Assembly: GCA_037903355.1 (NCBI GenBank)
Contig: JBAJFE010000062.1
Location: forward strand, 434,001-498,000
Origin: Trichuris trichiura
Lineage: Eukaryota > Nematoda > Enoplea > Trichinellida > Trichuridae
DNA length: 64,000 nt
Direction of reading: 5' to 3'
Position 1 is the stretch's first letter; every line of letters begins with the position of its first letter. The position numbers were made by a program, and so were the translations under genes. This document shows positions 23,734 to 37,100 of the stretch, one piece after another. Under the pieces are notes generated by a model. It was not told the DNA's origin and made no database searches. It worked only from the letters and a program-made list of their open reading frames with translations.

Positions 23734-25702
23734 CTAGTAAGATGTCGGCAGTGAGAAAAAAGTTCCCGCTCTTTTCGAACGATTTGGAATACTTACCTCG
23801 AAAATCAAGTTGCGACGATATTGTTCAGTCCATGTAGCCAATGGTGCATTTAAAAACTTTTGCCATTTTTTTAGCAGCATGTGGATAACACCGACATAGA
23901 AATAAGCTGGTCTTGATCGAAACAAACGGTTCTTTTCTCTTTCTTTAATGTTTTATAAGCTTGGACAAGACAAAACAGCCTAATATCGTACTGTCCGATT
24001 AAAATGTTAATCAGGATAGAAAATTTCTGATGTCCACTGCGAACATGGTAGCACTGTGCAGTACCGTTTTACTTTGAATTCGGAAGGGTTTATTTTTCCC
24101 TGTCTCGATGTCGCAGTGAGCGCAGTGCTGTGAGGTCATATTCACCTAACGAAATTTCAGCCGCTTTTTCTCCAAAACGTGTGATAGTTTCGTAATCTGC
24201 TTGTGGTTCAGGTTAGCAATGGTTGTCCAGTAGGTCGCTGATGCTCAAGTTGCAAAGTGTCTTCTTTTTTCCTCTATCTACAAAAGCCCATGCATTTGTG
24301 ATGATTCGGAACCACTGTAACCAGATTTGCTATGAATGCAGTTCAAAGACCATTTTTTCTTTTCGAACAATTCTAACTGATTTACTGTTCGTCAGTGGCT
24401 ACAATGCGGCAGAGCATACTGTTCCTTCTTCGTCCAGGCAGCAACAGAAGTCAAATGTTGACTCATTCCTCACGAAAGTTAGAGCAGCTGGAGCGGCGCC
24501 GAATTTCCATACTTTTCAGATTTTGTACCGCCCTTTGTAGGGGATTGTTGTACATAAAATGCGTCTGCGACTTTTTGGATTGCAACAATTCAATTTTCTT
24601 CAAACAGTGCTTCCAAATTTTCAACCAATACTAGCTTCAAATTCCTTCCAGCGCCCTTTCCTTAATCGATCATTTCCATTCCCGAAAAGCGTGTATAACA
24701 TCACAGCACATCGTTGTTGACATTACTGCATTACCACAAGTGCCCTATGTGGTTCTTTAGGTTTCATTTCGCAGTCACTTTTTTCTTCTTTAAGATAAGG
24801 TAAAAATAATAAATCAGAAATGAGTGTCTTTGCGCACATAACAATCAAAACGGTAAATGGAAGAAACAGTTTAAAATATTTTGCAAATGTGAAGCAGACG
24901 TTCAGCTTAATCATGTCCACTTTGAGGTGAAGCATCCACGCAATACTCAACATTATTTAAGCGCGAGTTCAGCAGCACAAACCTTTTCCCGTTGCTAGTA
25001 ATTACTTGGCAAAAGTTGAAATGCGATGGAATATGCGCACACGACCAACCAGTTTTGTGTATTACAATGGACGGGGACTGGCAGTCCCAAAAGCTCTGAA
25101 ATTTTTTTTTTCGTTTTTTCCGCCAACAGCTACACTGCAAGTTTTACGATGAAAACTTCACTCTTTGTTCATCTTCAGCTAGTGTGAAATCAGCACGTAA
25201 AGTATGGTGCTGCAGACGGCGCGACATTTTACAATTTATTAGTCAAATGGAAATATTCCGTTTCGATAATATCTATCATAGTCTGAGTGCACTTTGTCGG
25301 TAGCCATACAGCTTTGCAACGCAAGGATTCAGGCAGTCGAATCAATCACCTTCTGGTTCCTCTTATTATTTCAGAACAGCTGAAATCGTTCAACAATGAA
25401 AAAATGCAGTGTAATGAAATCAGACCTATTCGCTACTAAGATTAGCCACGGAAGTATTCGACAGAGGTTTAGATTTAAAAAATAGCCTCACTGGCATGTA
25501 ACATAATTGCGGCCTGGACAGCTGCAGCAAAAAGTGAGCCATACGAAGGCACAACAAACAAGAATGCTAATTCAGAAGAGCTAGTTAAAACATAGGCGCA
25601 AAATAATGCGCATGCCATCGACGCGGGTTTCAATGTATGACGGATATGGTTTAGCGTGCCAACGAGGGTAACATAATCTGAATGCAAGCAAAGAAAAGGC
25701 AA
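23734..25702 (-). pseudogene. Scattered remains of a GPCR-like gene
   Basis: Two minus-strand stretches look like receptor membrane segments. At 25475-25702, a TM2-like part is followed by VPSYGSLFAAAVQAAIMLHA, which recalls TM3 of nematode peptide receptors. At 24723-24953, a FAKYFKLFLPFTVLIVM stretch resembles TM5 and is followed by a basic and acidic loop. The frames end in stops and cannot be joined by plausible splice sites. A further exon-like frame at 23818-23925, ending in a good GTAAGT donor, is unrecognised. This is an inference from hydrophobic pattern; the whole stretch could be non-coding. Confidence 0.25.
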
Positions 25703-25736
25703 CTACTATACTTAATGTGCTATATAAGTGAACGAA

Positions 25737-27657
25737 TCACTTACGCTTCCTCCTCAGACGCGGGACGCAACGAAGTCTACTTTTAAAAGGGCAACACTTG
25801 TCTCTACCAAAGCAGTCTGAATCGCCATTACAAAGTTTCAATTTTTCTAAGGTAACATTCAATCTGTTGGTTGGACAATAACCTCTGTGTACAACTAAAA
25901 CGGCAACACCGATTATAACTCGACTAAGAGTCCGCTTGTGAAAGTATGCGTCGACTGACCGAATGAAGCCACAGAATTGGTTTACGTATGCTAAGAAAGG
26001 TTGGATATCATCATGCATAGATAAGTAGGAAAAAGAAAAAAATTATATAAGCACTTAAACTGGCATTCGTCAAATTAATCGGAGCGTTAGGTGTCCTAAG
26101 CAGTTACCTAAGAAGTCACCTATATCGCAGTTGGTAAAACAAGCTGCAGCGCAAAACCGAAGTCAACCAACAGAATCAACTAAATTAGTAGAATTTCAGC
26201 TGCAAAGAATCAACAATAACATATTAATAATACAGATTCATCTGGTACCCGCTGAAATTCCTGCCCATGTAACCTACATGGAAGACTGTTTTGCTTCGTA
26301 CAGTACGAAGCCTGATCTACCGGCAGGTAGCTCTACTGCCGCAAATTGGCCTTTATGCGGACGGATAAATGGAGTCAGGCTTTCTTTCTTTTAATCTTAG
26401 TGTAATTAAATAAACCAGGAGAGAAAGTTTGCTTACAAGTTTTAGAATTAGCAAAACACATTTCCTGTGACCTTTGCCGAAATTCAACAGGTAAAACTTT
26501 GACTAGCCAAATAATTCTGATGCAAGAATGTCAACAGGTAAACAGTATACGTAACACATTAATGGCATGCGCTACAGCCGTTCCTTGCAAACTACATGAT
26601 AAAATGCAATTATTATCAAAACAAACGTGCTCATCGGAATGCTGCCTTGCCCTGCAAAGTTATAAAACGAAAATGTTTTGACTGTATGATAAGTTGACGT
26701 TGCCTGCGTCGCTGAAACAATAAAGCAAAAGTAAAGAGCACTCACTCTTACGATGCTCGCCTACCATACAGACGGCACGACGTCCCATTTGGCAACACTT
26801 TTTAAGTGTGCCACATTCAAAATCTTGGAGGCACGAGGGTTTAGAAACCTTAATATTAGCATGCGCTGGACACAAGCCCGTATTGGCTGCTGCTGAAAGC
26901 AATATTTATAAAAGAACACTCATAAAAGTAAAGAGTAGCTCTTATAAAGCCAGTGGCAATATATCACAAGTAGCCGCTTTGTTCAGTGTATTACCATTAT
27001 TAGTAATAGTGACGCTATTTCTAGGAATTGCTTTGGCACCGTCGCGCAGTACATTTCAAAGTAAAAAAAGTTTCCGTAGACAGTAAAGCAATGTACGTTG
27101 TTGCTAATATTAGTTTTAAGACTTTTCAGTTCATTTAAATAAATCCTAGAACGCAGAAAAGCTATTTCGAACAGTTTTTTCAGTTACGGAAAAGTAAAAC
27201 TTCGGCGAAGCGCTGCTTCACGATTACGACGCAAACCAGAGGGTTACAACAGAAAGAATTTCCCTGATGAAAAGTAGAAATATTAACAGACGTATCAGTT
27301 TCCCGCCAAAACGATATTGACTTTGCCAAAGCAGTGAAAAACACTTTTCCTATTTATCAAGGAAAAAAGTGAACGCCCATAATGAAACAAAGTGCTTATT
27401 TACGCTGCCCATCTTCGCTTAGTCGAAGCCTACAATAAATAGTAGCTCTCTTCGTCATAGTATTGTCACTATTCATGGCAGCTTATCTTGTCACCGAATG
27501 ACCAAAGATAACCATGTGACAAATTGCCACAATGGTTAAAAGTGAACAAATATTTAGCAAAGCTGCGTGCTGAACGTCGTACATAGTTCTTATTTATCAG
27601 CTTACCTAATACGCTGTGGAAAAAACATAAGATAGACATAAGTACAGGTATGAACAT
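25737..27657 (-). CDS. Secreted protein with two WAP-type domains
   Basis: Three exons with phase 1 introns: 27606-27657 encodes the signal peptide (MFIPVLMSILCFFHSVL), 26746-26892 one WAP domain (ANTGLCP...ECGTLKKCC...VC) and 25737-25894 a second (RGYCP...DCFGRDKCC...RC) that ends in a basic tail, LRRKRK. The product is 118 residues. Architecture and intron phase match the five-WAP gene 8 kb away on the same strand, and its second domain is very like that gene's fourth (LCNGDxDCFGxxKCCP in both), which points to tandem duplication. Both domains again have six cysteines. It is probably a secreted protease inhibitor or immune modulator by family analogy; there is no direct evidence of a target. 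Confidence 0.82.
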
Positions 27658-29169
27658 TCTTCAACTCTCTCCGCGTCGCTATGCCTCTACTTCGTGCACG
27701 CGTGCAATTATATATATGAAATGTGTGCACTTAAGCCTGTACTTCCAAATATGAGCTATCGTCTGTGATTTTGCGGGACGCGTTCTTGTTATTACGCAAA
27801 GTGATAAAGCTTAACCGTTAGCACAGCTATATACACAGTAGAAACTATCTGACCAACCTAACTTCAGCAGCAGCATTGAGATTTCAATCAGGAAGATCAG
27901 CGTGAGACGCTGGGCCGCTGCCGTCGCTAATTTAAGCCACCTGATGAATCACTGTATATCGTTGAACGATATTTAGTAACCATTTTGCGCCGCAGGGCAC
28001 GCTATGGGCAGAATGAACTTCGAAGTCCAAGAACAGAATTTGAAACAATAAAATCATTCATCCAACACATTAACAAAGCCAGACAGTCAGCAAAAAAAGT
28101 ATCTCTTCAAAGAGCCCTAACGAAATAGCACGTTATAATAAATGGTATAAATGTAAATACATATAAAAAACTAAAAATAAACTACTGCCAAAAAAATGAG
28201 CAATCAATCAGCAGTTGACTGGATATACAGTATTTACCTAAGCGGAAAAACCTGAGCCAACCTTCTATGTCGTCCTGAACCTTCAATATGGGCAAAGACG
28301 ACAATGCATAGACCAACCCCACTTGCACTAACCAAAATCAATATACAACAGACGAAAAACGGCTTATGTATAGTCGCCTGGACATGGGTGAACAAAAAAA
28401 TACTCAAACCTTTTGTTTCTGCGTAAACTTTTAGCACAGAGTCTTCTTGCTAAGGCTCTCTTAACTAGCAGTACCATAATCAATCAAAAACTGCACTTTG
28501 TCTTCTGGAATTAGGATGTCTTATTCGGCTAAACGTTACGGGCAATTACCCAAGATATATCCGCTCTTCGTGACGTCACATTATTTTAAAACACTAATGG
28601 CTAACGTGACGTTGAAGCAGGCGCACCATTTTCCTTTTAAAAAACTATTACGGCTCCTCTTCGATACATCGGATAGAACCATTTTTGAACCATCTGAAAC
28701 AACACATTCTGACCCTAATTTCTTTTACTTTGAAAATAGCATAGTATTAGGGACAACTTCAGCTAACCTCAACAGAACAACAATTGTTTAACAAAGCGTA
28801 ATTAAAACTGGTCGAACGCGTACGCTCATTGATACAGCAAATCATATTCGCAACAGAACTTCAAAACAAATAATAAATTCAAAAAATTAACAAAGCTGCA
28901 TACTGTTTATACACAAAAACGCCATCGATTTCCTCCACGTTTGCTTTCACTTATTCTACTCTTGCGCTGAAGCAGAGATGACAATGACGAGTCGCGTTAC
29001 ATTGGGCACAGTAGAAATGAATGCCTTTACACGTCTATATTTGAGGTTACGCTACTTCAACTTGTTCTTTTTTCATAAAATGAACCCTTTGTTCAGACTA
29101 CGAACAATACGAGCTACTGTATGTTCTTGCTATAAGCTGTTCAGCGGACGAATAGATGCGTTGTGGAAA
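27658..29169. other. Intergenic between WAP gene and HSPBP1
   Basis: Frames at 28234-28437 (-) and 28498-28791 (+) have no recognisable domain. The plus frame 28978-29304 overlaps the last HSPBP1 exon in antisense and is rejected. No RNA gene or repeat identified. Confidence 0.5.
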
Positions 29170-30632
29170 TTAAATGAGCTCCCTTCTCATATCCGCTTTC
29201 TTCTTCAACACGAACCTGTTCAGCTTGGCCTCTTTCGGATAGCAGCAATGGATTATCTTTACGCATACGTCAACGAGATCCTAAAAATCAAAATGTCCTT
29301 TTGAGCACGTGAGGAAAAAGTTTAAAAAATTAGCTGTTCTGAAAAATTGACTTAGTGAAATGGGCCATCAGCAAATAGTTTCAATATTGAACGGAACGCT
29401 TACCGTAGTATCGGGGTCCTCGTTCAACTGACTTAAAATGGTATCCAGTTTTGAACGGATAGATGCTTTGTTCTCACGGGCTCTCTGCAATTTTTTCCAG
29501 AGCATAAAAACCGGCAGACCATTTCGTACAAGTCGTACCTTCAAGGCCGCCGGACAGTCGCTCACAACGGCAAGTAGAGCATTTAACGCCTGCTCTTGTA
29601 GGGTGGTGTCGTTTGCTTCTATGCACAGTTCGAGCAACATTTCCATTGCTTGGTACTCGCATGCAACCGCTAAATTCAAACAGAGGAGGTAAAGACAAAA
29701 TGACACCCGTTAAGACAAGGAATCAATACTACTATGCTCGACGAAGAAATATGAACTCTTTATTAGGGTACTTACACTTATATTCGGGTAAGGCGTCCAA
29801 AATGTTCGCCAGCATAAAACAAGCTTTGGCGGCAAGTCTAGGATAGCTCAATTGATAGACTAGCTTTGAAATACCGTCCGATTGGCAAAACAATTGTTCA
29901 ATTGGCATGTTGCCACGAGTCAGACCTGCAAAATGTTAAAATTAAACAAAAACATGTCTTTTTTCTACGCGTAGGTGTTCGAATTGCTTTATTACTTGAT
30001 AAAGCGAACAATGCTTTCAGTCGGACCGAATCTGCAGATTCTTCCGTTAAAATTTTCAACAATACTGGCAAAAAGTGAGCGGACGCCAAAGCCTAAATAC
30101 GAACGGATAATGATGCGCAGGATCAACTGACTATAGTACTAACATTCTGGCAGTAGGGATTGTTTTGACAAAGCTCTCCAACGAGCTGCAACGCCTGGCA
30201 TTTGATTGACTCGCTGCAATGATTAACGAAATGCATCAGCAAAGGGGTACCGCCTATCTTGCAGAAGTCAATTGCCAAATCGCCGAAGCAGCAAAGTTCT
30301 GATAGTTGGTACAAGTTTTCCGCTGCGCTATCCACCTCTTCAGCAGTGAGCTCGCGGGATGATGACAGGTCAACCAACTGTTCCAACATTTCCTTCATAC
30401 GATACACTGGGTCCGTTTCTTTAACGAACTTCGCCAACGCATTGCGCATAAACGTACGATCCTATCCATTGAAGGTTGACGGATTTAAAGGGGCAAAGGG
30501 GGGCCACATACGCACCTCCTCAGACAGCGTTGTCGAAATGGAGTGCTCCACATTGACGGGATCACTGGCGCCGGCGGAGTTGGCAAAATTAAAAAAAGCA
30601 CGCCAATATCCGTCGGGGACTTGTCCGTCCAT
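29170..30632 (-). CDS. HSPBP1: HSPBP1/Fes1-type Hsp70 nucleotide exchange factor
   Basis: Six exons (30516-30632, 30144-30461, 29996-30092, 29776-29925, 29404-29669, 29170-29280) encode 352 residues, close to the 359 of human HSPBP1. The protein is an armadillo-repeat factor that promotes ADP release from cytosolic Hsp70 and modulates CHIP-dependent ubiquitination. Recognisable parts are an N-terminal FNFANSAG region, the acidic dimer-like helix region, then repeats with IDFCKIGGTPLLMHFV, QLVGELCQNNPYCQN and SVRLKALFALSSLTRGN (human VRVKALFAISCLVRE). Phases agree at all junctions. It sits 481 bases downstream of glycogen synthase on the same strand, so a shared transcript is possible but unproven. 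Confidence 0.92.
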
Positions 30633-31113
30633 TATTAAGCTGAAGAGCGAAGTGAATATATAATGGCAACCAATTGGACCAAAACCAAACGAGACAAATA
30701 ATTCTTGTTCGACCGATCGAACATAACGGCAACGAGGCAAACACTTGCTTTTAAAATAATATTTTATTTCTTGAAACGGCAATGACCCATTCGTTGAAGG
30801 CGTACAGATAGTTGAACGAGAACTATGCAATTGAACTAGCGTAACTCTCTACTAAGACTAAGGCAACAACAGATCAGGCACCAATGCTCCATCCACGCAT
30901 GGACAGTCGCGTTTCGTCACTTTGAGCATACTCAGGAGTGGCACATTGAATTGACCAACAACAGGCACAACAAAAACACTGGTGTCAAAATTATTAAGTA
31001 ACGAGCCTATCGTTCGACACTACGAGTCGTACGTCTATGGTGCGGGTCAAGCAGGAGACCCTCGAAAAAACCCAACAATTGCACCGGTTACACAAAGCCT
31101 GACGACGAGCCCG
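30633..31113. other. Spacer between glycogen synthase and HSPBP1
   Basis: It holds the 3' UTR of glycogen synthase and upstream sequence of HSPBP1. A minus-strand AATAAA lies at 30763-30768, about 130 bases before the HSPBP1 start. No separate gene is seen. Confidence 0.5.
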
Positions 31114-34100
31114 TCAGGCTTCTTCGTCTGAAGTCTCCGGAGATCCCGGAGTACTGGCCGAAGGCGTAGAAGGAGCCGACAGCGGCTTCGGGTAGCGGAA
31201 TCGTGCTGCCTAACATATTAAATCATCATTATTTAGGCTTTCATCTTCTTACACTGTACACAATTGGCTTACCTCGGCTTTCAACTCGGCGAATCGCTCC
31301 GGATGCGTCCTAGACAACGCCAGTTGTCGAGCTTGCCGATAGTACTAAATGGAAAATTTTGTCGGTTGCTTTTCGAACTTACAAGTAAAAGGTTATACGA
31401 AGCCCAAGTTCCTCCAGTCGAGCAACTCTGACAATCGTTCCGTGCGATTTCGCATAACAATTCGCTGCCGTCGCGACAGACAGCAAAAGTCGTACATGTA
31501 CTTAAAGCAATGGTATTATTCTTTTCTAAACTTTATAGCAGCATAGTTCTCTCTTCCTACTTGTGCCAACTGAAGAACCGACTCTTCGGCATTCTTGTAG
31601 CGTCTGTCGACTATGTAGACGCCGTAGCTCATCGGGTCGGCAACGTGGTCGTGTATAAAGCACCCAAAACCGGATAAATTCGTCGTCACTGATGGAATAC
31701 CCATCACTGTGCATTCACCTGAAATACGGAACTGCGTGAGCCACTTGGCCATGCTGCCAACCGATTCAGTGTTCGCCCAGTGGAATCAAACGCGCATAAA
31801 CTAAAGAACTTATAAGGGTAAAGTAGACGCTTACCGGGTGTGTAACCCCAAGGTTCGTAGTAGGAGGGAAAGACTCCCAAATGGCATCCGCGCACGAACT
31901 CTTCATAATCAAGACCGATTAAGGGACTGACCGATGAAAGGAATTCTGGATGAAAAATAACCTATAAACAATCAATTAAACGATCAGCTTCATAAACAAT
32001 CGATACGCAGACCTTAACACGGTCAGTGTCCCTGTTGAAGAGTTGCGTGCGTCGTAGGTGCTTCAAAACGGGATCGTTGGAGTCGTCGTTCATATTGTGC
32101 GTGCATATTGGAGGCCAGCTGTCCCGCTGAATTACAAAAACGATTAATCAATATTGCCGGAAATGATTGCAACAATTATGTTTGTACTGTCGGCAGCGAC
32201 GCTTTTGAGGAAACTACGTTGCGTAAACGCCCTGTGCCGTTCCAACAAGGACAAACGTTCGCTTTCATTCCATTTACGGCACACCTACTTTTTTAGTTTA
32301 GCACGAAAACACTCACCAACGGCAGTTCCTTAAACCGAACGAACATCCGATGCCTGGAAGGAATGGAAAGATTCATCTCTACTGCCGTCTAGAAAAGATG
32401 ACACAACCGCACCACCACAAAACGCATTTTGGCTCTTTACAGTGCCGAGAAAGCAGGCAAAACAGAAAGCGAGTGGCAGAGCGACGGCCGTCCCCAGCAT
32501 TGGCGGCTAAGCATCGTGCTACACGGAGATACTTTGCCGCGTTCAACTTTTGAACGCGACGGTCAAAAGCAAATTTATCTAAGCTTTTGCAACAAGTTAA
32601 TTTTTTACGACTGTCACTGGACCGCGGATTTCATCCTAGTTAACTTGATTACCGTTTAAATAATTTTCAGGTAGCTCAATCAAACAAGCAAGTTGGCTAC
32701 CAAAGATTTAATGGCCCCATCTCAACAGAGTCTCTTCACCGCATGGCGGTATTACGCCGATGAAAAGGCCAAAATAAGGTTCTTCTTTTCACTACACCTT
32801 ACAGACAAGAAAATGGCAGGACTTCACCACTTATCGTATTAAGGATAGCAAGTAAGCTAACTACCAGCTCAAAAATGTGTTCAAACTGTGACTACGCTAA
32901 ACAGCCTATGGAATAAATACATAGCTGTACAGGGTTACTAAAATTGGCACCAAAACGTTACACTAAATGTACGCGGTTGCGATTGAAGTTCCAAACAAGC
33001 CCGCGCACATTCAACGTAGGTAATGCACCTTTTTTGAACATTAATCTTCGCTTTCATTGAAGGTCGTTGCTCAGTATAAGCAGTGTACCTGACTTCAGGA
33101 TACTGTAAAGATTTTTGAATTTTCAAACAACCCAACAAAACGCTTGATTTGCCGCAAGCTAATAGGGCCTCGCAATCTTATGTTTCGTTTGAGTGAAAGC
33201 TCGTGTGAAGTTAGATTTTAAAAAGAGCCGTATTACAGTTATGGGATTTTGCATTTTTGCATAAACTGCCACCTCAAATTTCGAAGGAAAAAATTGACCG
33301 AACTACTTATGCTGACTTTGAGATAAGAAGCCGAAGATTACGAATCGAATTCTAAACGACAGGTTACTAAAAGTTTTGAGGTGACACTCAGTAAGCAAAG
33401 CGCCTGCACTGCTTATGATAAAAGCTAGAAAAAACAACGAACTTATTACAGTGATTTGAATGCGTTTCATTCAGCTTGGCCACATGCAAGGTGACTAAGT
33501 TCGTTCGAGCGTTCATGGCCTTCGTGAACTTAGGTGCTCTTCAAAACAATGTTCTCTCTCGCTTCTGCTGTGAGCAGGAATTGGCTAAGTGATGAACGTT
33601 TTCTTGTAGCGTGCATTGAAATTTAAGTTAGAATTACGGTGACAGATGGAACGGCACATTGCGGGGCACTGAACCAGCATACACAACACATGCAACACCG
33701 TGGCCAACAGCAAAGCGCTCACTGCCGGCACCGAGTAAAGCATGGATAGAAGCGGACAAGTTGACCAGACCGTGCTGCGGTAGCACTGTCTCGTCTGCTC
33801 GTCCGCTTGTCTAACCGCATGCAGAAACGTGAAATAAAAAGCATGCGGCTTCGACGGGTGGAATAACAAAAAACAAAGCTTACTTTTGAAGCAAGGATGC
33901 ATCGTTTCAGCTGAACCTTCTCTGCGGGCAAAAGTAGCTCGTCTAGGCTGGGCATTTTTTCTCTTAAATTCAAATTGGTACGGCAACAACGAACGAAGAA
34001 ACATTTCCGTTGTTTACCTAAGGCAGGATTCGAAAAGTCGATGCCCAATGGAGTTGTTAATTCGTGAGACGGTTTCGCGAAGCTGCTTGGCTACTGCCTG

Positions 34101-37100
34101 ACCCTTCAGCGATTCAACATTGAAGCTGCTCGCGCTGGCAGGATAGATAAGAAAGGCAATAACGGTGACGTCTTTGGCTCGCATATCCGTGCTCGTCTGC
34201 AATTCATATTACGAAAACAATTACTCGACAACAACGAACCTTGAGGTAATGGTTTAGTCGCGCCAGCGCTTCGATGAACAAATCCCCGCCTTTGTTGGAA
34301 AACTCGTATCGTCCGGCAGTAAAGAAATACATCGTCTTTTCCAGGTCGAAATTGTAATGCCTAAACAGTGAAGGTAAAAAAAGCACGTCAGCTCGTTGTC
34401 AAGACAATGACGTAAAATGCTTACCCGTAGAAGTGCCCGCGAACAAAGTCATGTATTTTTTCCTTCGCTAAGGCGTGCAAATTTTGAAACTCGTGCAATG
34501 CGGCAAACTTTACAACATTCAGGCCGTTTGGAGTGATCACGTCAGGCTTTCGTTTCAACAAATGCAATGCTTCAACGCCGGTTATTTGAGAAACCGTGGT
34601 GAAGACGTGAGCCGAATGAATGGAAGCCCTTTCGAGGCAATATCTATGATATATACCACGGTCGCCTGCTTCTCGATCCAAGTCGAACTAATAACAGAAA
34701 ATGCAGTTGCTCTCTATTCAACGTTGGCCTACTTTATCGAGATTATTGTAGAAGTCGACACTTCCGGCGCAAAGATAGCGCCCCAGAAGCGTGGCGTGAG
34801 TGGTGAAAACCGTCGATATGTCCAACTTTCGGCACCGGACCATCACTAAACCAACACCGGCCATCCATTCGTGAAAATGCGCAACTATGAGGGGACTCCT
34901 ATCGCAACGCTCACGGAACTAAACAGCACCCAACGATGAGGGTGGGAAGACTGGAGGTGAAAAGCAAAAGATCACCTCTTGCAGGAACCATGCCACTAGG
35001 AAACCGAATATTACGGCGTCGTTTGATTCGTGATCCTGCCACGGTATTCCAACGTGGCAAGAGTCCCACAACTCCTTTTTCCAATTATCCAAGCGCCACG
35101 CTGAGGTGCCAATGTCAAAGAGAACTACTTTTGGGTACCCGTCGATAAGCCATCGACCAAATATCACCTAAATATGACCCAAAATAGCAGCCAGCCTGCA
35201 GGATGTTACCAACTACCTTAACGCCTTGAGCCCTCATCGACTCCAGCGTACTGCGCATGGAACTAGTTTCCGGTTCCAACATTTCAACTTCCAATTTCAC
35301 CATACTTTCATTGTACGGACCAATCATGCAGTACTGCTCACCCAACTCCTCGGTGCTTATTGCTGCTTTCGTACGCAGAACGGTATATATGCCGCCAACT
35401 GAAATATGCGCAACTTCATTGGTTAGTTTGATAGTTCGTACAAAACCTGTGGCCACGTCAGATTTGATACTCGCGGAGAAAACTACTATAAGTTATGCAT
35501 CGTTTGCAACTAGCAGCAATGTCGATTTTGTGGCAAAAGCGGAAAGACCTTATCAAATACAGCTGAACCCCCGTAAGTTGTCCACTCAACAGACTGGTCA
35601 ACATACAGAGAACAAACTTGCATTGCGTCCATATACCACGTCACGGCTAAAGCGGTCAACTTCCCACTTACGGAGGTTGTCCTTGCGCTTATTAACGTGC
35701 GGACAGACCAACCGGTCAAAATTCGGACAACTTAGGGAGGTGGTCGCCATATAGGAGTGGCCAACTTTGGCGATTCAACTGTATTTTTGTCACTCCTACG
35801 CACGCAAGCTTCAATGTTTCGCCTGCGCGTTGCCATTTCTATCAATAGCTGCTTCCCGAAAGGAAGCAAAGTAAACAAGGCAATTTACGCTCCGGTTGAG
35901 TCAATGTAAAGTTGCCTTTTTATAGCACAGTAAATACATCCGATTTTTTCAAGCCGACCCACTTCGAGACGGCCAGAATTATGTTTGAAAAACCGCCCCT
36001 ACTTATAGTTTCTATGGCGAAAGCAAAGTCGCAAAATTGAAGACAACGATTCTGGAAGTTGACGTAAGTTGCTGTAACTTGTTGCCAGCGATCTGTGAAC
36101 GTACACATGGAGATGGAGCGTAAATAAAATTTTCGGCCGCACGTTCACCCTAACGTGTCTGCATCAAGTTGGAAGCAAGTGAATCATTTGCGTCTAGACA
36201 CCTATTTCGCGTAACAGAAAGTAAACATAGGGCTCAAGCTGCGTGATGTACAGCTACTGTTAGTAAGAAGACACTAGCGCCCTCTATCCATCAAGACATC
36301 TCCAGACGCCTACCTGTTTAAACCCCAAGTAAGGCGACACTAGCGTTTGCTATCGCGAGAACTGAGCCGCCAATGCGATTATTATTGAGAAAGACACTCC
36401 ATCTATGCATGTCTACAACTTCGCTAGCCTAAACCTTGTTTCGTTACTGTGATGTCTCAATCATCTCATCTATTTGAAAGACAAAGAAAGTAGACGTTAA
36501 CTCGTACGCTGCAACGGAAAACGCAGGTAAAACAGTGGGTCACTTTTTTAAGCATCGCACACGGTTTGACGCAAAAAAAATGGTGCGCCCTACAAAGCTC
36601 GCATGCGGAATAAGTGCCTACATAACTGAACTTAAAATTAATAGCTCACAAGCAGTGGGCCATTCTCTTTAAACTAAGCTACTAAGGCTACTGCATAGGT
36701 TTTGACATTTTGTCGCGCCACCGCGTAATGTTTTGAAGGTGGCACAACGTGGTAAGACGCTAGCGTTTATCTTCGGAGCATTACCACCTTGCGTGAAAGT
36801 TTAATAATGCGCCCTAGTCTGCGTCAAAACGCTGCATACAGTATGACATCAATTACAGTAATCAACAAGCAACAAAAGTGCATGCGCATGTTTTACCTGA
36901 AAATCATTTGTCGTTATGTACGTCAGTTTCAATAGTTAACAAACCTTTCCGTCAATAATTGCATACACTGACAGGGGATTAGACAGTTTACTGCGCGCGC
37001 TGGTAAGACGATGCACCGTAAAGGCATATGCAATGCCGCATTGAGGCTTTGTCGTTAGCGGCAGAAGTTTATGAAATGCCGGAAGCGCTGAGCATACCGT

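Noticed and set aside
28978..29304. 108-codon plus-strand ORF
   Set aside because: Overlaps the last HSPBP1 exon in antisense; the minus-strand exon fits phase and splice site.
30259..30663. 134-codon plus-strand ORF
   Set aside because: Antisense to HSPBP1 exons 1-2.
35257..35754. 165-codon plus-strand ORF
   Set aside because: It runs antisense to glycogen synthase exon 2 and then into the MITE; no domain.
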